A DNA stretch of 64,000 bases from Arthrobacter sp. UM1 (GCF_020483305.1 NZ_JACWAB010000003.1:1-64000), one strand, 5' to 3'. Positions 33,163-43,660 are shown, counted from the first letter of the stretch. Program-made: numbers and translations. Notes: generated from the sequence alone by a model not told the origin.

Positions 33163-33260
33163 CCTGGAAGGTCATTTGAGTATCCACCTCCATGGCCACA
33201 ACAGAAGCTGAGACAATCCCGCGAACACGCGAATGCGGGCGCGCGGAATGGCGCGCGGAC

Positions 33261-33273
33261 GGGGGGGGGGGGG
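33261..33273. repeat. Poly-G tract, 13 G
   Basis: Uninterrupted G run about 100 bp from module copy B and directly joined to the 13-bp tandem repeat. Confidence 0.85.
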
Positions 33274-33325
33274 AGGCACGGCGGGGAGGCACGGCGGGGA
33301 GGCACGGCGAGGGGGCACGGCGGAG
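33274..33325. repeat. 13-bp tandem repeat, four units
   Basis: AGGCACGGCGGGG twice exactly, then two variants (AGGCACGGCGAGG, GGGCACGGCGGAG). The G run at the unit ends may be the origin of the adjoining poly-G. Confidence 0.85.
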
Positions 33326-33331
33326 AGCAAA

Positions 33332-33367
33332 GAGAAGGGCCGCCACCCTGAGGTGACGGCCCTTCTC
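33332..33367 (-). terminator. Terminator of the oligopeptide-transport operon
   Basis: 16-nt arms beginning GAGAAGGGCCGCCACC with one mismatch and a 4-nt loop, about 70 nt past the stop of the double ATPase gene; followed on the minus strand by TTTGCTCTCC. Confidence 0.8.
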
Positions 33368-33438
33368 CTCTGGCCTTCGGACCTGCTGCCCTTGTGCTCT
33401 GACAGCCTTGTGCTCCGGCAGCCTTGCGCTCAGCCTGC

Positions 33439-35232
33439 CTACGCGGCCTCGGGCGGGAGCATGAGGCCCGCGCCCGGGATGGCGGCGAGGAGCTGCTGGG
33501 TGTACGGCGTCTTCGGGTTCTCGAAGACGCCGTCCGTGGTGCCGGACTCGACCAGCTTGCCCCGCTCCATGACGCAGACGTTGTCGGCGATCTGGCGGAC
33601 CACCGCGAGATCGTGCGTGATGAAGAGGTACGTCAGGCCGAGCTCGTGCTGCAGCTCCGCGAGGAGGTTGAGGATCTGCGCCTGAACGAGCACGTCGAGA
33701 GCAGACACCGCCTCGTCGCAGACCACGAGCTCCGGGTTGAGAGCCAGGGCCCGCGCGATGGCCACGCGCTGGCGCTGACCGCCGGAGAGCTCGTTCGGGT
33801 ACCGCGCCATCATGGTCTGAGGCAGCGAAACCTGGTCCAGCAGCTCGCGGACCTTCTTCTCCCGCTCCTTCGCCGAGCCCACCTTGTGGATGCGCATCGG
33901 CTCCTCGATGGTGCGGAAGATGTTGTACATCGGATCGAGCGAGCCGTACGGGTCCTGGAAGATCGGCTGCACGCGGCGGCGGAACCGGAACAGGTCCCGG
34001 CCCTTGAGGCGGGCCACGTCCTTCCCGTCGAACTCGATGGAGCCTGAGGTGATGCTCTCCAGGCCCAGCAGCATCCGGGCCACGGTCGACTTGCCGGAGC
34101 CGGACTCGCCCACGACCGCCGTCGTCGTGCCCTTGGGGATGGAGAAGCTCACGCCGTTGACCGCCGTGAAGTCCTCCGACTTGCCCCAGGCCCCGCGGAG
34201 CTTGAAGACCTTGGTCAGGTCCTTCACCTGCACGTAGTCCTTGGCCTCCACGGCCAGGCGGCGCGCGGCCTCCTCCTCGGTGAGGAGGTCCTGGGACTGC
34301 ACGCCCGCCTCCTTGGCCACCTGGATGCGGCGGGACGCCAGCGACGGCGCCGAGTCCACGAGCTTCTTGGTGTACGGGTGCTGCGGGTTGCGCAGCAGCT
34401 CGAGGGCGGGCCCCGACTCCACCACACGGCCCTTGTACATGACGACCACCTTGTGCGCGCGCTCGGCGGCGAGGCCGAGATCGTGCGTGATGAGCAGCAC
34501 GGCGGTGCCGAGCTTGGCCGTCATCGAGTCGAGGTGGTCGAGGATGGTCCGCTGCACGGTGACGTCGAGCGCCGAGGTGGGCTCGTCCGCAATGAGCAGA
34601 CGCGGCTGGCAGGACAGGCCGATCGCGATGAGCGCCCTCTGCCGCATGCCGCCCGAGAACTCGTGCGGGTACTGGCGGGCGCGCTTCTCCGCATCCGGAA
34701 GTCCCGCCTGCGAGAGCACGCGCGCGACGTCCTCCGGCCCGTCCGGCAGGCCGTTGGCCTTGAGCGTCTCGCGGACCTGGTGGCCGATCTTCCACACGGG
34801 ATTCAGGTTGGACATCGGGTCCTGCGGGACCATGCCGATCTGGCTGCCGCGGAGCTTGACCATCTCCTTCTCCGAGGCGTGGCTGATGTCCTGGCCGTCG
34901 AAGATGATCTGGCCGGAGGAGACGCCGCCGTTGCTCGGGAGCAGGCCGATGGCCGCGAGGGCCGAGGTGGACTTGCCCGAGCCGGACTCGCCCACGATCG
35001 CCACGGTCTCGCCGGGCATGACCGTGAAGTTCGCGTCCTTGACGGCGTGGACGTCTCCCCCGCTCGTGGCGAAGGTGATGCCGAGGCCCTTGACCTCGAG
35101 GAGCGGCTTCTCGGCCGAGACCGCCGCACGGGACGAGGACTGCTCCGCGCCAGTGGGCTCCGTGCCCGCGGCGCCGGACTCGGGGCGCTCGGCCCCGGGA
35201 TTCGAGGGTGCTGCGTGAGACACGTCGATCAC
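33439..35232 (-). CDS. Oligopeptide/dipeptide ABC transporter, fused double ATP-binding protein
   Basis: 597 aa with two complete ABC domains, equal to OppD and OppF in one chain. Domain 1 (about 43-300): Walker A GESGSGKST, signature FSGGMRQRALIAIGL, Walker B LLIADEPTSALD. Domain 2 (about 335-585): GESGSGKST, LSGGQRQRVAIARAL, LVVCDEAVSALD (Ala replaces the usual Pro). Each domain is followed by an oligopeptide-type C-terminal segment (NPQHPYTKKLVDS; NPKTPYTQQLLAAIP). GTG at 35232 overlaps the permease stop (GTGA). Last gene of the operon. Confidence 0.92.
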   Translation of the reverse strand: MIDVSHAAPSNPGAERPESGAAGTEPTGAEQSSSRAAVSAEKPLLEVKGLGITFATSGGDVHAVKDANFTVMPGETVAIVGESGSGKSTSALAAIGLLPSNGGVSSGQIIFDGQDISHASEKEMVKLRGSQIGMVPQDPMSNLNPVWKIGHQVRETLKANGLPDGPEDVARVLSQAGLPDAEKRARQYPHEFSGGMRQRALIAIGLSCQPRLLIADEPTSALDVTVQRTILDHLDSMTAKLGTAVLLITHDLGLAAERAHKVVVMYKGRVVESGPALELLRNPQHPYTKKLVDSAPSLASRRIQVAKEAGVQSQDLLTEEEAARRLAVEAKDYVQVKDLTKVFKLRGAWGKSEDFTAVNGVSFSIPKGTTTAVVGESGSGKSTVARMLLGLESITSGSIEFDGKDVARLKGRDLFRFRRRVQPIFQDPYGSLDPMYNIFRTIEEPMRIHKVGSAKEREKKVRELLDQVSLPQTMMARYPNELSGGQRQRVAIARALALNPELVVCDEAVSALDVLVQAQILNLLAELQHELGLTYLFITHDLAVVRQIADNVCVMERGKLVESGTTDGVFENPKTPYTQQLLAAIPGAGLMLPPEAA

Positions 35233-36401
35233 TTCTTTCGCGACTTCGGGTCCAGCGCGTCACGCAGGGCGTCGCCGAGCATGATGAAGCTGAGAACCGT
35301 CAGGGACAGGGCCAGGCCGGGCCAGAACACGGGCATCGGGTTGGAGCGGAACGCGTCCTTGCCGTCGGAGATGTCGTTGCCCCAGCTCATGACCTCCGCC
35401 GGGAGGCCGATGCCGAGGTAGGACAGCGTGGACTCCGCCACGATGAACGTGCCGAGCGAGATCGTCGCGATGACGATGACCGGTGCCATGGCGTTCGGGA
35501 TGATGTGCTTCATGAGGATGCCCATCGAGGACACCCCGAGCGAGCGGGCGCTCGTGACGTAGTCCGCGTTCCTCACCTCGACGACGGCGCCGCGCATGAT
35601 GCGGGCCACCTGCGGCCAGCCGAGGACCACGAGGATGAGGACGATCGTCCACACGCTGCGGTGCTGGCGGAAGACCGGCAGCTGCATGATGACGAGCGCG
35701 CCGAGGATGAGCGGCAGCGCGAAGAAGATGTCGCCGATGCGGGCTAGCACCGCGTCGATCCAGCCGCCGAAGTAGCCGGCGAGCGCGCCGATGATGCCGC
35801 CGAGCACCACCACGCCGAGCGTGGAGAACAGGCCCACCGTCAGAGACGCGCGGGTTCCCGCGACGACGCGCGAGAGCACGTCACAGCCCTGGGCCGTGAA
35901 GCCCATGATGTGGTCGCCGCTCGCCTTGCCGTTGGAGTTCTGGAGGAGGCACTGCGTGGACTGCGCCGTCGGGTCCTGGTTCCAGAACAGCTGCGGGAAG
36001 AGCGCGACGACGATCGCGAAGAGGATGAGCAGCGCCGAGACGATGAACGTCGGCTTGCGGCGCAGCTGGCGCCACGCGTCCTTCCACAGGCTGAGCGGGG
36101 CGTCGCCGGACACCTTCGAGTCGGTCGCCGAGACGGGGGTCTCGTCGATGTCCGCCACGTAGTGCTCGATCTCGTAGGACGAGGTCTTCGGCGTCACGGG
36201 CGGCTTGATGGCCGTGCCCTGGACGGGCGCGGCGGCAGCCTGCGCCGTCGTCGCCTCCGCGGGAGCCGCCGAGGAGGCGGCCGCCGAGGAGCCTTCCGAG
36301 CCGGAGCGCTGCTCGTGTCCGGGAGGCGGGGTCACGGCGTGCGCGCCGACGCTCTCGGGGGTCGAGTTGTTCACGTTCTTGTCCTTTGCGCGCTTAGGCA
36401 T
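35229..36401 (-). CDS. Oligopeptide/dipeptide ABC transporter permease (OppC/DppC type)
   Basis: 390 aa. The first 110 residues are Ala/Pro/Ser-rich and cytosolic, far longer than in typical OppC. Then come an N-terminal helix (PTFIVSALLILFAIVVALFP) and five permease helices with the EAA loop ARSLGVSSMGILMKHIIPNAMAPV. An extracytoplasmic loop with two cysteines (CLLQNSNGKASGDHIMGFTAQGC region) lies between helix 1 and the core. Overlaps the oppB-type gene by 8 nt and the ATPase gene by 4 nt. Confidence 0.9.
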   Translation of the reverse strand: MPKRAKDKNVNNSTPESVGAHAVTPPPGHEQRSGSEGSSAAASSAAPAEATTAQAAAAPVQGTAIKPPVTPKTSSYEIEHYVADIDETPVSATDSKVSGDAPLSLWKDAWRQLRRKPTFIVSALLILFAIVVALFPQLFWNQDPTAQSTQCLLQNSNGKASGDHIMGFTAQGCDVLSRVVAGTRASLTVGLFSTLGVVVLGGIIGALAGYFGGWIDAVLARIGDIFFALPLILGALVIMQLPVFRQHRSVWTIVLILVVLGWPQVARIMRGAVVEVRNADYVTSARSLGVSSMGILMKHIIPNAMAPVIVIATISLGTFIVAESTLSYLGIGLPAEVMSWGNDISDGKDAFRSNPMPVFWPGLALSLTVLSFIMLGDALRDALDPKSRKK

Positions 36402-37320
36402 AGCGGATCCTCGGGTCGAGCCAGGCGTAGAGCAGATCGACGATCAGGTTCGTGACACAGAAGATGAGCACGAGGATCGAGACGATCGAGACGACGGTGG
36501 GAGCGTCGCCGAGGGTCAGCGCCTTGTAGAGCTGGTTGCCGATGCCGGGCACGTTGAAGATGCCCTCGGTGACAACGGCTCCGCCCATGAGCGCTCCGAG
36601 GTCCGCGCCGAGGAACGTCACCACGGGGATCATCGAGTTGCGCAGGATGTGCACGCGGACGACCCGGCCGCGGGTGAGGCCCTTCGCCGTCGCCGTGCGG
36701 ACGTAGTCGGCATTGGCGTTCTCTGCCACCGACGTGCGCGTCAGGCGCAGGACGTAGGCGAAGGAGACGAGGCCGAGCACGATGCCGGGGAGGATGAGGT
36801 CGCTCCACGAGGCCGCGCTGGAGACGGTCGGCTTGGCGAGGTGCAGCTTGACGCCGAGGAAGTACTGCATGACGAACGCGAGCACGAAGATCGGCACCGA
36901 AATGACCACGAGGGACAGGACGAGGACGGTCGAGTCGAAGAGCTTGCCCTTCTTCAGACCGGCGTACAGGCCGAACGCGATGCCGAAGACCGCCTCGAAG
37001 ACGATGGCGATGATGGCGAGGCGCAGCGTGACCGGGAAGGCCTTGGCGAGGATCGAGCTGATCTCGCGGCCGGAGAAGTTCACGCCCAGGTCACCCGTGA
37101 AGAGGCCCTTGAGGTAGTTGAGGTACTGGACGAAGAACGGGTCGTTGAGGTGGTACTGCTCCTTGAGCTGGGCGGCGACGCCCGGGGTGCAGCCCTTGTC
37201 GCCGCAGAGGGCGGCCAGAGGATCGCCCGGCAGCATGAAGACCATGAAGTAGACGAGCAGCGTGGCGCCGATGAAGACGGGGATGAGCTGGAGGAGCCGC
37301 TTGACGAGGTACCAGGTCAT
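36394..37320 (-). CDS. Oligopeptide/dipeptide ABC transporter permease (OppB/DppB type)
   Basis: 308 aa, six membrane helices. N-terminal MTWYLVKRLLQLIPVFIGAT and MLPGDP are typical of DppB. The EAA loop is ATAKGLTRGRVVRVHILRNSM. Forms the channel with the following OppC-type permease. Separated from the binding-protein gene by 149 bp that holds a hairpin. Confidence 0.92.
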   Translation of the reverse strand: MTWYLVKRLLQLIPVFIGATLLVYFMVFMLPGDPLAALCGDKGCTPGVAAQLKEQYHLNDPFFVQYLNYLKGLFTGDLGVNFSGREISSILAKAFPVTLRLAIIAIVFEAVFGIAFGLYAGLKKGKLFDSTVLVLSLVVISVPIFVLAFVMQYFLGVKLHLAKPTVSSAASWSDLILPGIVLGLVSFAYVLRLTRTSVAENANADYVRTATAKGLTRGRVVRVHILRNSMIPVVTFLGADLGALMGGAVVTEGIFNVPGIGNQLYKALTLGDAPTVVSIVSILVLIFCVTNLIVDLLYAWLDPRIRYA

Positions 37321-37411
37321 GCGCGCGATCCCTCCTCGGTGCGGGAAGCGGCCGGGGCGAGGCCCGGTCGGGTGGAGTGGTTCATGGAGGTGTCCTTCGG
37401 TGGGAACAGCC

Positions 37412-37443
37412 GAGCGGAGGGCCGCGGGGACGGCCCTCCGCTC
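37412..37443 (-). terminator. Intra-operon hairpin between binding protein and permease
   Basis: 13-bp perfect arms GAGCGGAGGGCCG / CGGCCCTCCGCTC with a 6-nt loop, 27 nt past the binding-protein stop. Likely a partial terminator or an RNA-stabilising end that yields more binding protein than membrane components. Confidence 0.65.
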
Positions 37444-37469
37444 ACGAGGGCTGGGATGCGGTCAGAGGA

Positions 37470-39107
37470 CTAGGAGCCCTGCTTGGTGACCTTGTAGTAC
37501 ATCGGAACGCCGTTCCAGCTCGTGGTGACGTTCGAGACGTTCTCGGACCAGCCGACGTTCGCCTGGTTGTACCAGAGCGGGATCGAGGGCATGTCCTCGA
37601 GGAGCTTGGAGTCGGCCTCCTGGAACTTGCCGGCGGCCTGCTCCTTGTCCTTCGCGCCGAGACCCTGCTTGAGAAGGTCCTGGAACTCGGGGTTGTCGTA
37701 GCGCGAGTCGTTCGAGGCGGCGCCCTTGGAGAACGTCGGGCCCATGAAGTTGTACATGGACGGGTAGTCCGCCTGCCATCCGGAGCGGATGGCGCCGGTC
37801 AGCTTGCCGGCGTTGGCGTCCGTGCGGGCCTCCTTGAAGGTGGCGTAGGACTTGCCCTCGACCTCGACGCCCAGGTTGTTCTTGAGCTGGTTGGCGACGG
37901 CGTCCACCCACTTCTTGTGGCCTCCCACGTCGGCGTTGTAGCCGATCGTGAGCTTCTGGGACTTGTTGTACGGCTGGATCTTCTCGGCCTGGGCCCAGAG
38001 CTCCTTGGCCTTCTTCGCGTCGAACTTCGTGTTCTCGGAGCCCGGCAGCTGGTCCTTGTAGCCCTCGAGCACCGGAGCCGTGAAGTCGGTGGCCGGCTTG
38101 CGGGTCTCGTGGAAGATGACCTTGGTGATCTCCTCGCGGTTGATGGCGAGCGAGAGGGCCTGGCGGCGGAGCTTGCCGGCCTCGCCCTTCCAGTTGTCGA
38201 GGTAGTACGGGATGGCGATCGTCTGGATGCCCGCGTACGGCTTGTCCGAGCTGCGGTCGGAGAGGTCCGACTTGTAGTTCGCGAGAGCCGAGGTGGGGAT
38301 CTGCTGCAGGACGTCGAGGTTGTTGGCGAGGAGATCCTGATACGCCGTGTCCGGGTTCTGGTACAGCTTGAACGTGATGCCGCCGTTCTGCGCCTTCTCC
38401 GGACCGTCGTAGTCCGGGTTCTTGACGAGCTCGATCTGCGTGTTGTGCTGCCAGGCGCCCTTGGCCTTCATCTTGTAGGGGCCGTAGCCGACGGGGTTCT
38501 CGCCGAACGCCTTCATGTCCTTGAACGCGGACTCCGGCATCGGGACGTAGGCGGAGTAGCCGAGGCGCTGGGGGAAGTCGGACTGCGGCTCGACGAGCTC
38601 CACGGTGAACGTGGTGTCATCCACAACCTTGAGGCCGGACATCTTGTCCGCTGTGGAGCCCTCGCCGGAGACCTCGTCATAGCCCTTGATCGGCTCGAAG
38701 AAGGTCGAGGCCTGCTGCGCGTTCTTGGCAGCCGCGCCGTAGTTCCAGGAGTCGACGAAGTTCTTGGCCGTGACCTTCTCCCCGTTGGAGAACTTCTTGC
38801 CCGGCTTGATCTTGATGGTCCAGGTCTTGTTGTCCTTGGACTCGATCGACTGCGCGAGGTCGTTGACCGGCTTGCCGTTCTCGTCATAGGAGACGAGGCC
38901 GTTGAAGATCTGCTCGACGACGTTGCCGCCGCCCGTCTCCGCGGTGTTGGTGGGCACGAGCGGGTTCTGAGGCTCCGCTCCGTCAACGGTGATGACCGCG
39001 TTGGCGTCGCCGGACGAGTCCGAGGACCCTCCGCCGCCGCAGCCGGCCAGGCTGAGGGCGGCCAGCGTGGCGACGCCCACGATCTTGGATGCACGCGAGA
39101 TACGCAT
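37470..39107 (-). CDS. Oligopeptide/dipeptide-binding lipoprotein
   Basis: 545 aa. Signal peptide with lipobox LSLAGC (Cys about 22), then a Gly/Ser linker and the large family-5 solute-binding fold (AEPQNPLVPTNTAE start; TWTIKIKPGKKFSNGEKVTAKNFVDSW region). A specific ligand cannot be told; the closest pattern is actinobacterial peptide-binding OppA/DppA. ATG at 39107 with AAGGAG 5 nt upstream, one of the best ribosome sites in the window. Confidence 0.92.
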   Translation of the reverse strand: MRISRASKIVGVATLAALSLAGCGGGGSSDSSGDANAVITVDGAEPQNPLVPTNTAETGGGNVVEQIFNGLVSYDENGKPVNDLAQSIESKDNKTWTIKIKPGKKFSNGEKVTAKNFVDSWNYGAAAKNAQQASTFFEPIKGYDEVSGEGSTADKMSGLKVVDDTTFTVELVEPQSDFPQRLGYSAYVPMPESAFKDMKAFGENPVGYGPYKMKAKGAWQHNTQIELVKNPDYDGPEKAQNGGITFKLYQNPDTAYQDLLANNLDVLQQIPTSALANYKSDLSDRSSDKPYAGIQTIAIPYYLDNWKGEAGKLRRQALSLAINREEITKVIFHETRKPATDFTAPVLEGYKDQLPGSENTKFDAKKAKELWAQAEKIQPYNKSQKLTIGYNADVGGHKKWVDAVANQLKNNLGVEVEGKSYATFKEARTDANAGKLTGAIRSGWQADYPSMYNFMGPTFSKGAASNDSRYDNPEFQDLLKQGLGAKDKEQAAGKFQEADSKLLEDMPSIPLWYNQANVGWSENVSNVTTSWNGVPMYYKVTKQGS

Positions 39108-39270
39108 TACGACTCCTTGAGTGATGAGGATGAGGAGCCCCTCCGCCTCGCGGGGCCACGCGGGAAGACCCCGGATGGACTGTCTGCGGAGGGTGCACGG
39201 CCTGCTTGCGGCACGTGCGGCGGCTCACAATGAAGCAACTGTAGCCCAAGTGAAGGGCACCTGTGTGACG

Positions 39271-39282
39271 GATCACGTGATC
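39271..39282. promoter_or_regulatory. Perfect palindrome GATCACGTGATC
   Basis: Twelve-base perfect palindrome about 30 nt upstream of the candidate -10 of the peptide-transport operon, where an activator or repressor could bind. Confidence 0.35.
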
Positions 39283-39432
39283 AGACATCTTCTCAACCCC
39301 GTCTCACCCCCTGGGACGCGGCCCAAGACCGGCGGAATAACGGGCGTCTTCCCTGTCGGGCGGCGGAGAAGAATCCCCTCGACCCCGCGTGTCGTGCCGT
39401 AGATCACGCCTTTCCCCAGTGACGGGCGGCAC

Positions 39433-39460
39433 TGGACAGACGCCTCGGCAGGGAGAGAAT
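39433..39460 (+). promoter_or_regulatory. pgi promoter, probably leaderless
   Basis: TGGACA (39433-39438), 16 nt, GAGAAT (39455-39460), then 6 nt and ATG at 39467. The -35 is close to TTGACA; the -10 is imperfect. Confidence 0.45.
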
Positions 39461-39466
39461 TGAGGC

Positions 39467-41149
<1,683 letters not shown>

Positions 41150-41262
41150 GAGCCCGTGTTCCGGCGGCGCAGGGTCCGCGGGGAATGAACTCCCTGCGGG
41201 CCCTGTTGTGCGCAATGAGACCCTCCGGGACAGCCCCGGAACCCCTCGAGAAAGGACACGCC

Positions 41263-41691
41263 ATGTCTGACGTCCTCTACTCCATCGACGCCCTCTCCAC
41301 CGGCGACGCCCGCAACGGGCACGTGCGCACCTCCGACGGCGCACTGGACCTGGATCTCGCCGCCCCGTCCTCGATGGGCGGCTCGGGCAACGGCTTCAAC
41401 CCCGAGCAGCTCTTCGCGGCCGGCTACGCCGCGTGCTTCCACGGCGCCCTCAAGGCGGTGGCCCGGGAGAAGAAGTCCTCGGTTGAGGATTCCTCCGTCG
41501 AGTCGAAGGTGGACTTCCTCAAGGACGCGTCCGACGGCGGCTTCCGCCTCGCCGTCACCCTCACGGTCCGGATTCCCGGCATGGAGGAGGAAGCGGCGCA
41601 GGAGCTCGCGGACGCGGCCCACGCCATGTGCCCGTACTCCAAGGCCACGCGCGGCAACATCGACGTCACGGTGACGGTCGCCGACGCGTAA
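41263..41691 (+). CDS. Organic hydroperoxide resistance protein (Ohr/OsmC family)
   Basis: 142 aa. The two reactive cysteines are in AACFHGALKAV (peroxidatic, about 52) and AMCPYSKATRGN (resolving, about 124); GGSGNGFNPEQLFAAGYAACF and the C-terminal N-I-D-V are typical of Ohr rather than OsmC. It reduces organic peroxides with lipoylated or thiol reductants. ATG at 41263 with AAAGGA upstream. No ohrR is next to it. Confidence 0.9.
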   Translation: MSDVLYSIDALSTGDARNGHVRTSDGALDLDLAAPSSMGGSGNGFNPEQLFAAGYAACFHGALKAVAREKKSSVEDSSVESKVDFLKDASDGGFRLAVTLTVRIPGMEEEAAQELADAAHAMCPYSKATRGNIDVTVTVADA

Positions 41692-41714
41692 CACTTGCGA
41701 CGCGCGGCGGCGGA

Positions 41715-41888
41715 TCAGTGGGTGGGGAACCCTCTGCCCGAGTCGATCCGCCGCCGGATGTCGGCCAGCTCTCTGCGGCTCTCGGGCGGAATGCCCTTTC
41801 GGTTCGCCAGCCCCCGATCCACGGAGAGCAGGTACGCCGCCGCGAAGCAGCCGACGATGACGAGTGCGGTGACGATGATCCAGAACAT
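41715..41888 (-). CDS. Small single-span membrane protein
   Basis: 57 aa. One N-terminal membrane helix (MFWIIVTALVIVGCFAAAYL) and a charged tail (RRELADIRRRIDSGRGFPTH). The ribosome site GGGAGG 4 nt before ATG 41888 supports translation and this start, although the frame is open further upstream. Convergent with the Ohr gene and divergent from the reductase gene. Function unknown. Confidence 0.65.
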   Translation of the reverse strand: MFWIIVTALVIVGCFAAAYLLSVDRGLANRKGIPPESRRELADIRRRIDSGRGFPTH

Positions 41889-41995
41889 CGCGCCTCCCAA
41901 AAGCGTCCTGTGGGCTGATTGTCTCGCGTTCCGCCCGCCCGCGCCAGGCCCCAGCGCCTTTCCGAACCGCCTGCACACCCCGCCAAGGAGCCCCG

Positions 41996-43018
41996 ATGAC
42001 TGACAGCAGCCTTCCCACCCAGACCCGCGCCGTGACGCTCGCGGCCCGCCCCAAGGGCGCGCCGAGCGAGTCCGACTTCGAGATGAAGACCCTCGACCTC
42101 TGGGAGCTCAACGCCGAGCAGGTCCTCATCAAGAACACCACCATGAGCGTGGACCCCTACATGCGCGGCCGCATGGACGACCGCGAGTCCTACATCCCGC
42201 CCTTCGAGATCGGAGAACCGCTCACCGGCGGCGCCGTCGGAGAGGTCATCGCCTCGCGCTCGGACGATCTGCCGGTGGGCACCAGGGTCCTCCACTTCTA
42301 CGGCTGGCGGGACTACGTGGTGCTCGACGCCGAGATGGTCACGCCCGTCGACACTGAGAAGGCCCCCGAGGCCGCCTACCTCGGCATCCTCGGCATGACC
42401 GGCCTGACGGCCTGGGTGGGCCTCACGGTCATCGGCGAGTTCAAGGAGGGCGACACGGTCTTCGTCTCCGCGGCGGCCGGCTCGGTGGGCTCCGCCGTGG
42501 GCCAGTTCGCGAAGCTCCTCGGCGCCAAGCGGGTTATCGGCTCGGCCGGCGGCCCGGAGAAGTGCGAGTACGCGACGTCCCTCGGGTTCGACGCCGTCAT
42601 CGACTACAAGAAGGGGGACATCGCCGGCCAGCTCGCCGAGGCGGCGCCGGAGGGCGTGGACGTCTACTTCGACAACGTCGGCGGCGAGACCCTTGAGGCC
42701 GCCCTCGGCGCCATGCGCCGCGGCGGACGCGTGGTCATGTGCGGCGCCATCTCGCAGATGAACACCGCCGAGCCGGCCCCTGGCCCGCGCAACCTGGCCC
42801 TCGCCATCATCAAGGGCCTCAAGCTGCAGGGCTTCACGATCGGCGGCTACCAGAAGGACCACCAGGCGGAGTTCTACAAGCACGTGCTCCCCTGGGTCGC
42901 CGAGGGCAAGGTCCAGTGGCAGACCACGGTCCGCCACGGCCTCGAGAACGCCGTCGGCGCCTTCCTCGAGCTCTTCTCCGGCGGGAACACGGGCAAGATG
43001 GTCGTCGAGCTCGGCTGA
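41996..43018 (+). CDS. NADP-dependent oxidoreductase (CurA / leukotriene-B4 dehydrogenase-like)
   Basis: 340 aa zinc-free medium-chain reductase. MSVDPYMRGRMDD near residue 52, the AAAGSVGSAVGQFAKLLGAKRVIGSAG NADP-binding fold (about 160-187), YFDNVGGETLEAAL and the C-terminal GKMVVELG are typical of this group, which reduces alpha,beta-unsaturated carbonyls. Physiological substrate unknown. ATG at 41996 with AAGGAG upstream. Confidence 0.9.
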   Translation: MTDSSLPTQTRAVTLAARPKGAPSESDFEMKTLDLWELNAEQVLIKNTTMSVDPYMRGRMDDRESYIPPFEIGEPLTGGAVGEVIASRSDDLPVGTRVLHFYGWRDYVVLDAEMVTPVDTEKAPEAAYLGILGMTGLTAWVGLTVIGEFKEGDTVFVSAAAGSVGSAVGQFAKLLGAKRVIGSAGGPEKCEYATSLGFDAVIDYKKGDIAGQLAEAAPEGVDVYFDNVGGETLEAALGAMRRGGRVVMCGAISQMNTAEPAPGPRNLALAIIKGLKLQGFTIGGYQKDHQAEFYKHVLPWVAEGKVQWQTTVRHGLENAVGAFLELFSGGNTGKMVVELG

Positions 43019-43048
43019 CGGCCGCTCCCCTGAGGCTCTGGCGGCCAG

Positions 43049-43654
43049 TCAGTCCGCCAGGGCCTCGATCTCTGCGCGGAGCACCCGGAGGACTTCCGCG
43101 TCGGCACGCTCGCCGTCGTCTGCGAGAAGGTGCAGCGCCAGCCCGTCCAGGAGGGCGTGCAGGCGGCGGGCCTCGGGCTCGTCCTCGCCCGGCCCGTCCC
43201 CGAAGGCGGCTGAGGTGCAGCCGCGCACGCGCCGGACGACGAGACGGCAGACCTCCCGCAGATCCCTGTAGGCGGCGTCCCGCACTGTGCGGATCCCCGG
43301 GTTGGCGGGCGCCTCGGCGAAAAGCGCGAGGTTCACCTCCATCTCCGCCCGGGACTCCTCCGTGAGGGGAAGCAGGTGACGCAGGACGCGCAGGGCGGAT
43401 TCCGCCGGCTCGTCCCCGGGGCGAGACGCCTCGGCCTTGATCCTCTCCTCGACGCGACGGGTCATGAGCTCCGCGGAGAACTGGATGAGCTCGGCGCGCG
43501 TGGGGAAGACGTGCCGCAGCGAGCCGACTGCCACGCCGGCCTCCTCGGCGACGCTTCTGACCGAGACGGCAGAGACGCCTCGGTCCCTCGCCACCGCCCA
43601 GAGCGCCTCGGCGATCTCTTCTCGGCGAGCGGCTGTGTCGATGGTCTTTGGCAT
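43049..43654 (-). CDS. TetR-family transcriptional regulator
   Basis: 201 aa. The N-terminal HTH is DTAARREEIAEALWAVARDRG, then SAVSVRSVAEEAGVAVGSLRHVFPTRAEL (about 5-55); the rest is a helical ligand/dimer domain. ATG at 43654 has TACGAT ending 6 nt upstream. A perfect 10-bp-arm palindrome (43694-43716) sits between it and the divergent membrane-protein gene, so that gene and its own are likely targets. Convergent with the reductase gene. Confidence 0.87.
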   Translation of the reverse strand: MPKTIDTAARREEIAEALWAVARDRGVSAVSVRSVAEEAGVAVGSLRHVFPTRAELIQFSAELMTRRVEERIKAEASRPGDEPAESALRVLRHLLPLTEESRAEMEVNLALFAEAPANPGIRTVRDAAYRDLREVCRLVVRRVRGCTSAAFGDGPGEDEPEARRLHALLDGLALHLLADDGERADAEVLRVLRAEIEALAD

Positions 43655-43660
43655 GGGCCC

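Larger units (their letters stand above)
32661..33438. other. 778-bp gene-free interval upstream of the BCCT gene
   Basis: No protein gene is supportable. It contains an AT-rich segment (32776-32850) with a possible BCCT promoter, a 12-bp direct repeat (33049-33084), promoter-like module copy B (33110-33162), a 13-G tract (33261-33273), a 13-bp tandem repeat (33274-33325) and the terminator of the peptide-transport operon (33332-33367). The minus-strand ORF 32842-33135 starts within the module and consists of repeat-derived residues, so I do not call it. Confidence 0.75.
39108..39466. other. 359-bp divergent regulatory region between the peptide operon and pgi
   Basis: No gene. It holds a possible -10 for the binding-protein gene (TACAGT, minus, 39238-39243), the palindrome GATCACGTGATC (39271-39282) and the pgi promoter. 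The 124-nt leader ahead of the binding-protein start shows no riboswitch that I recognise. Confidence 0.6.

Noticed and set aside
41666-42937. Minus-strand ORF of 423 codons opposite the CurA-like reductase
   Set aside because: Antisense shadow; only its overlap with the separately supported 57-aa membrane protein is real, in another frame.
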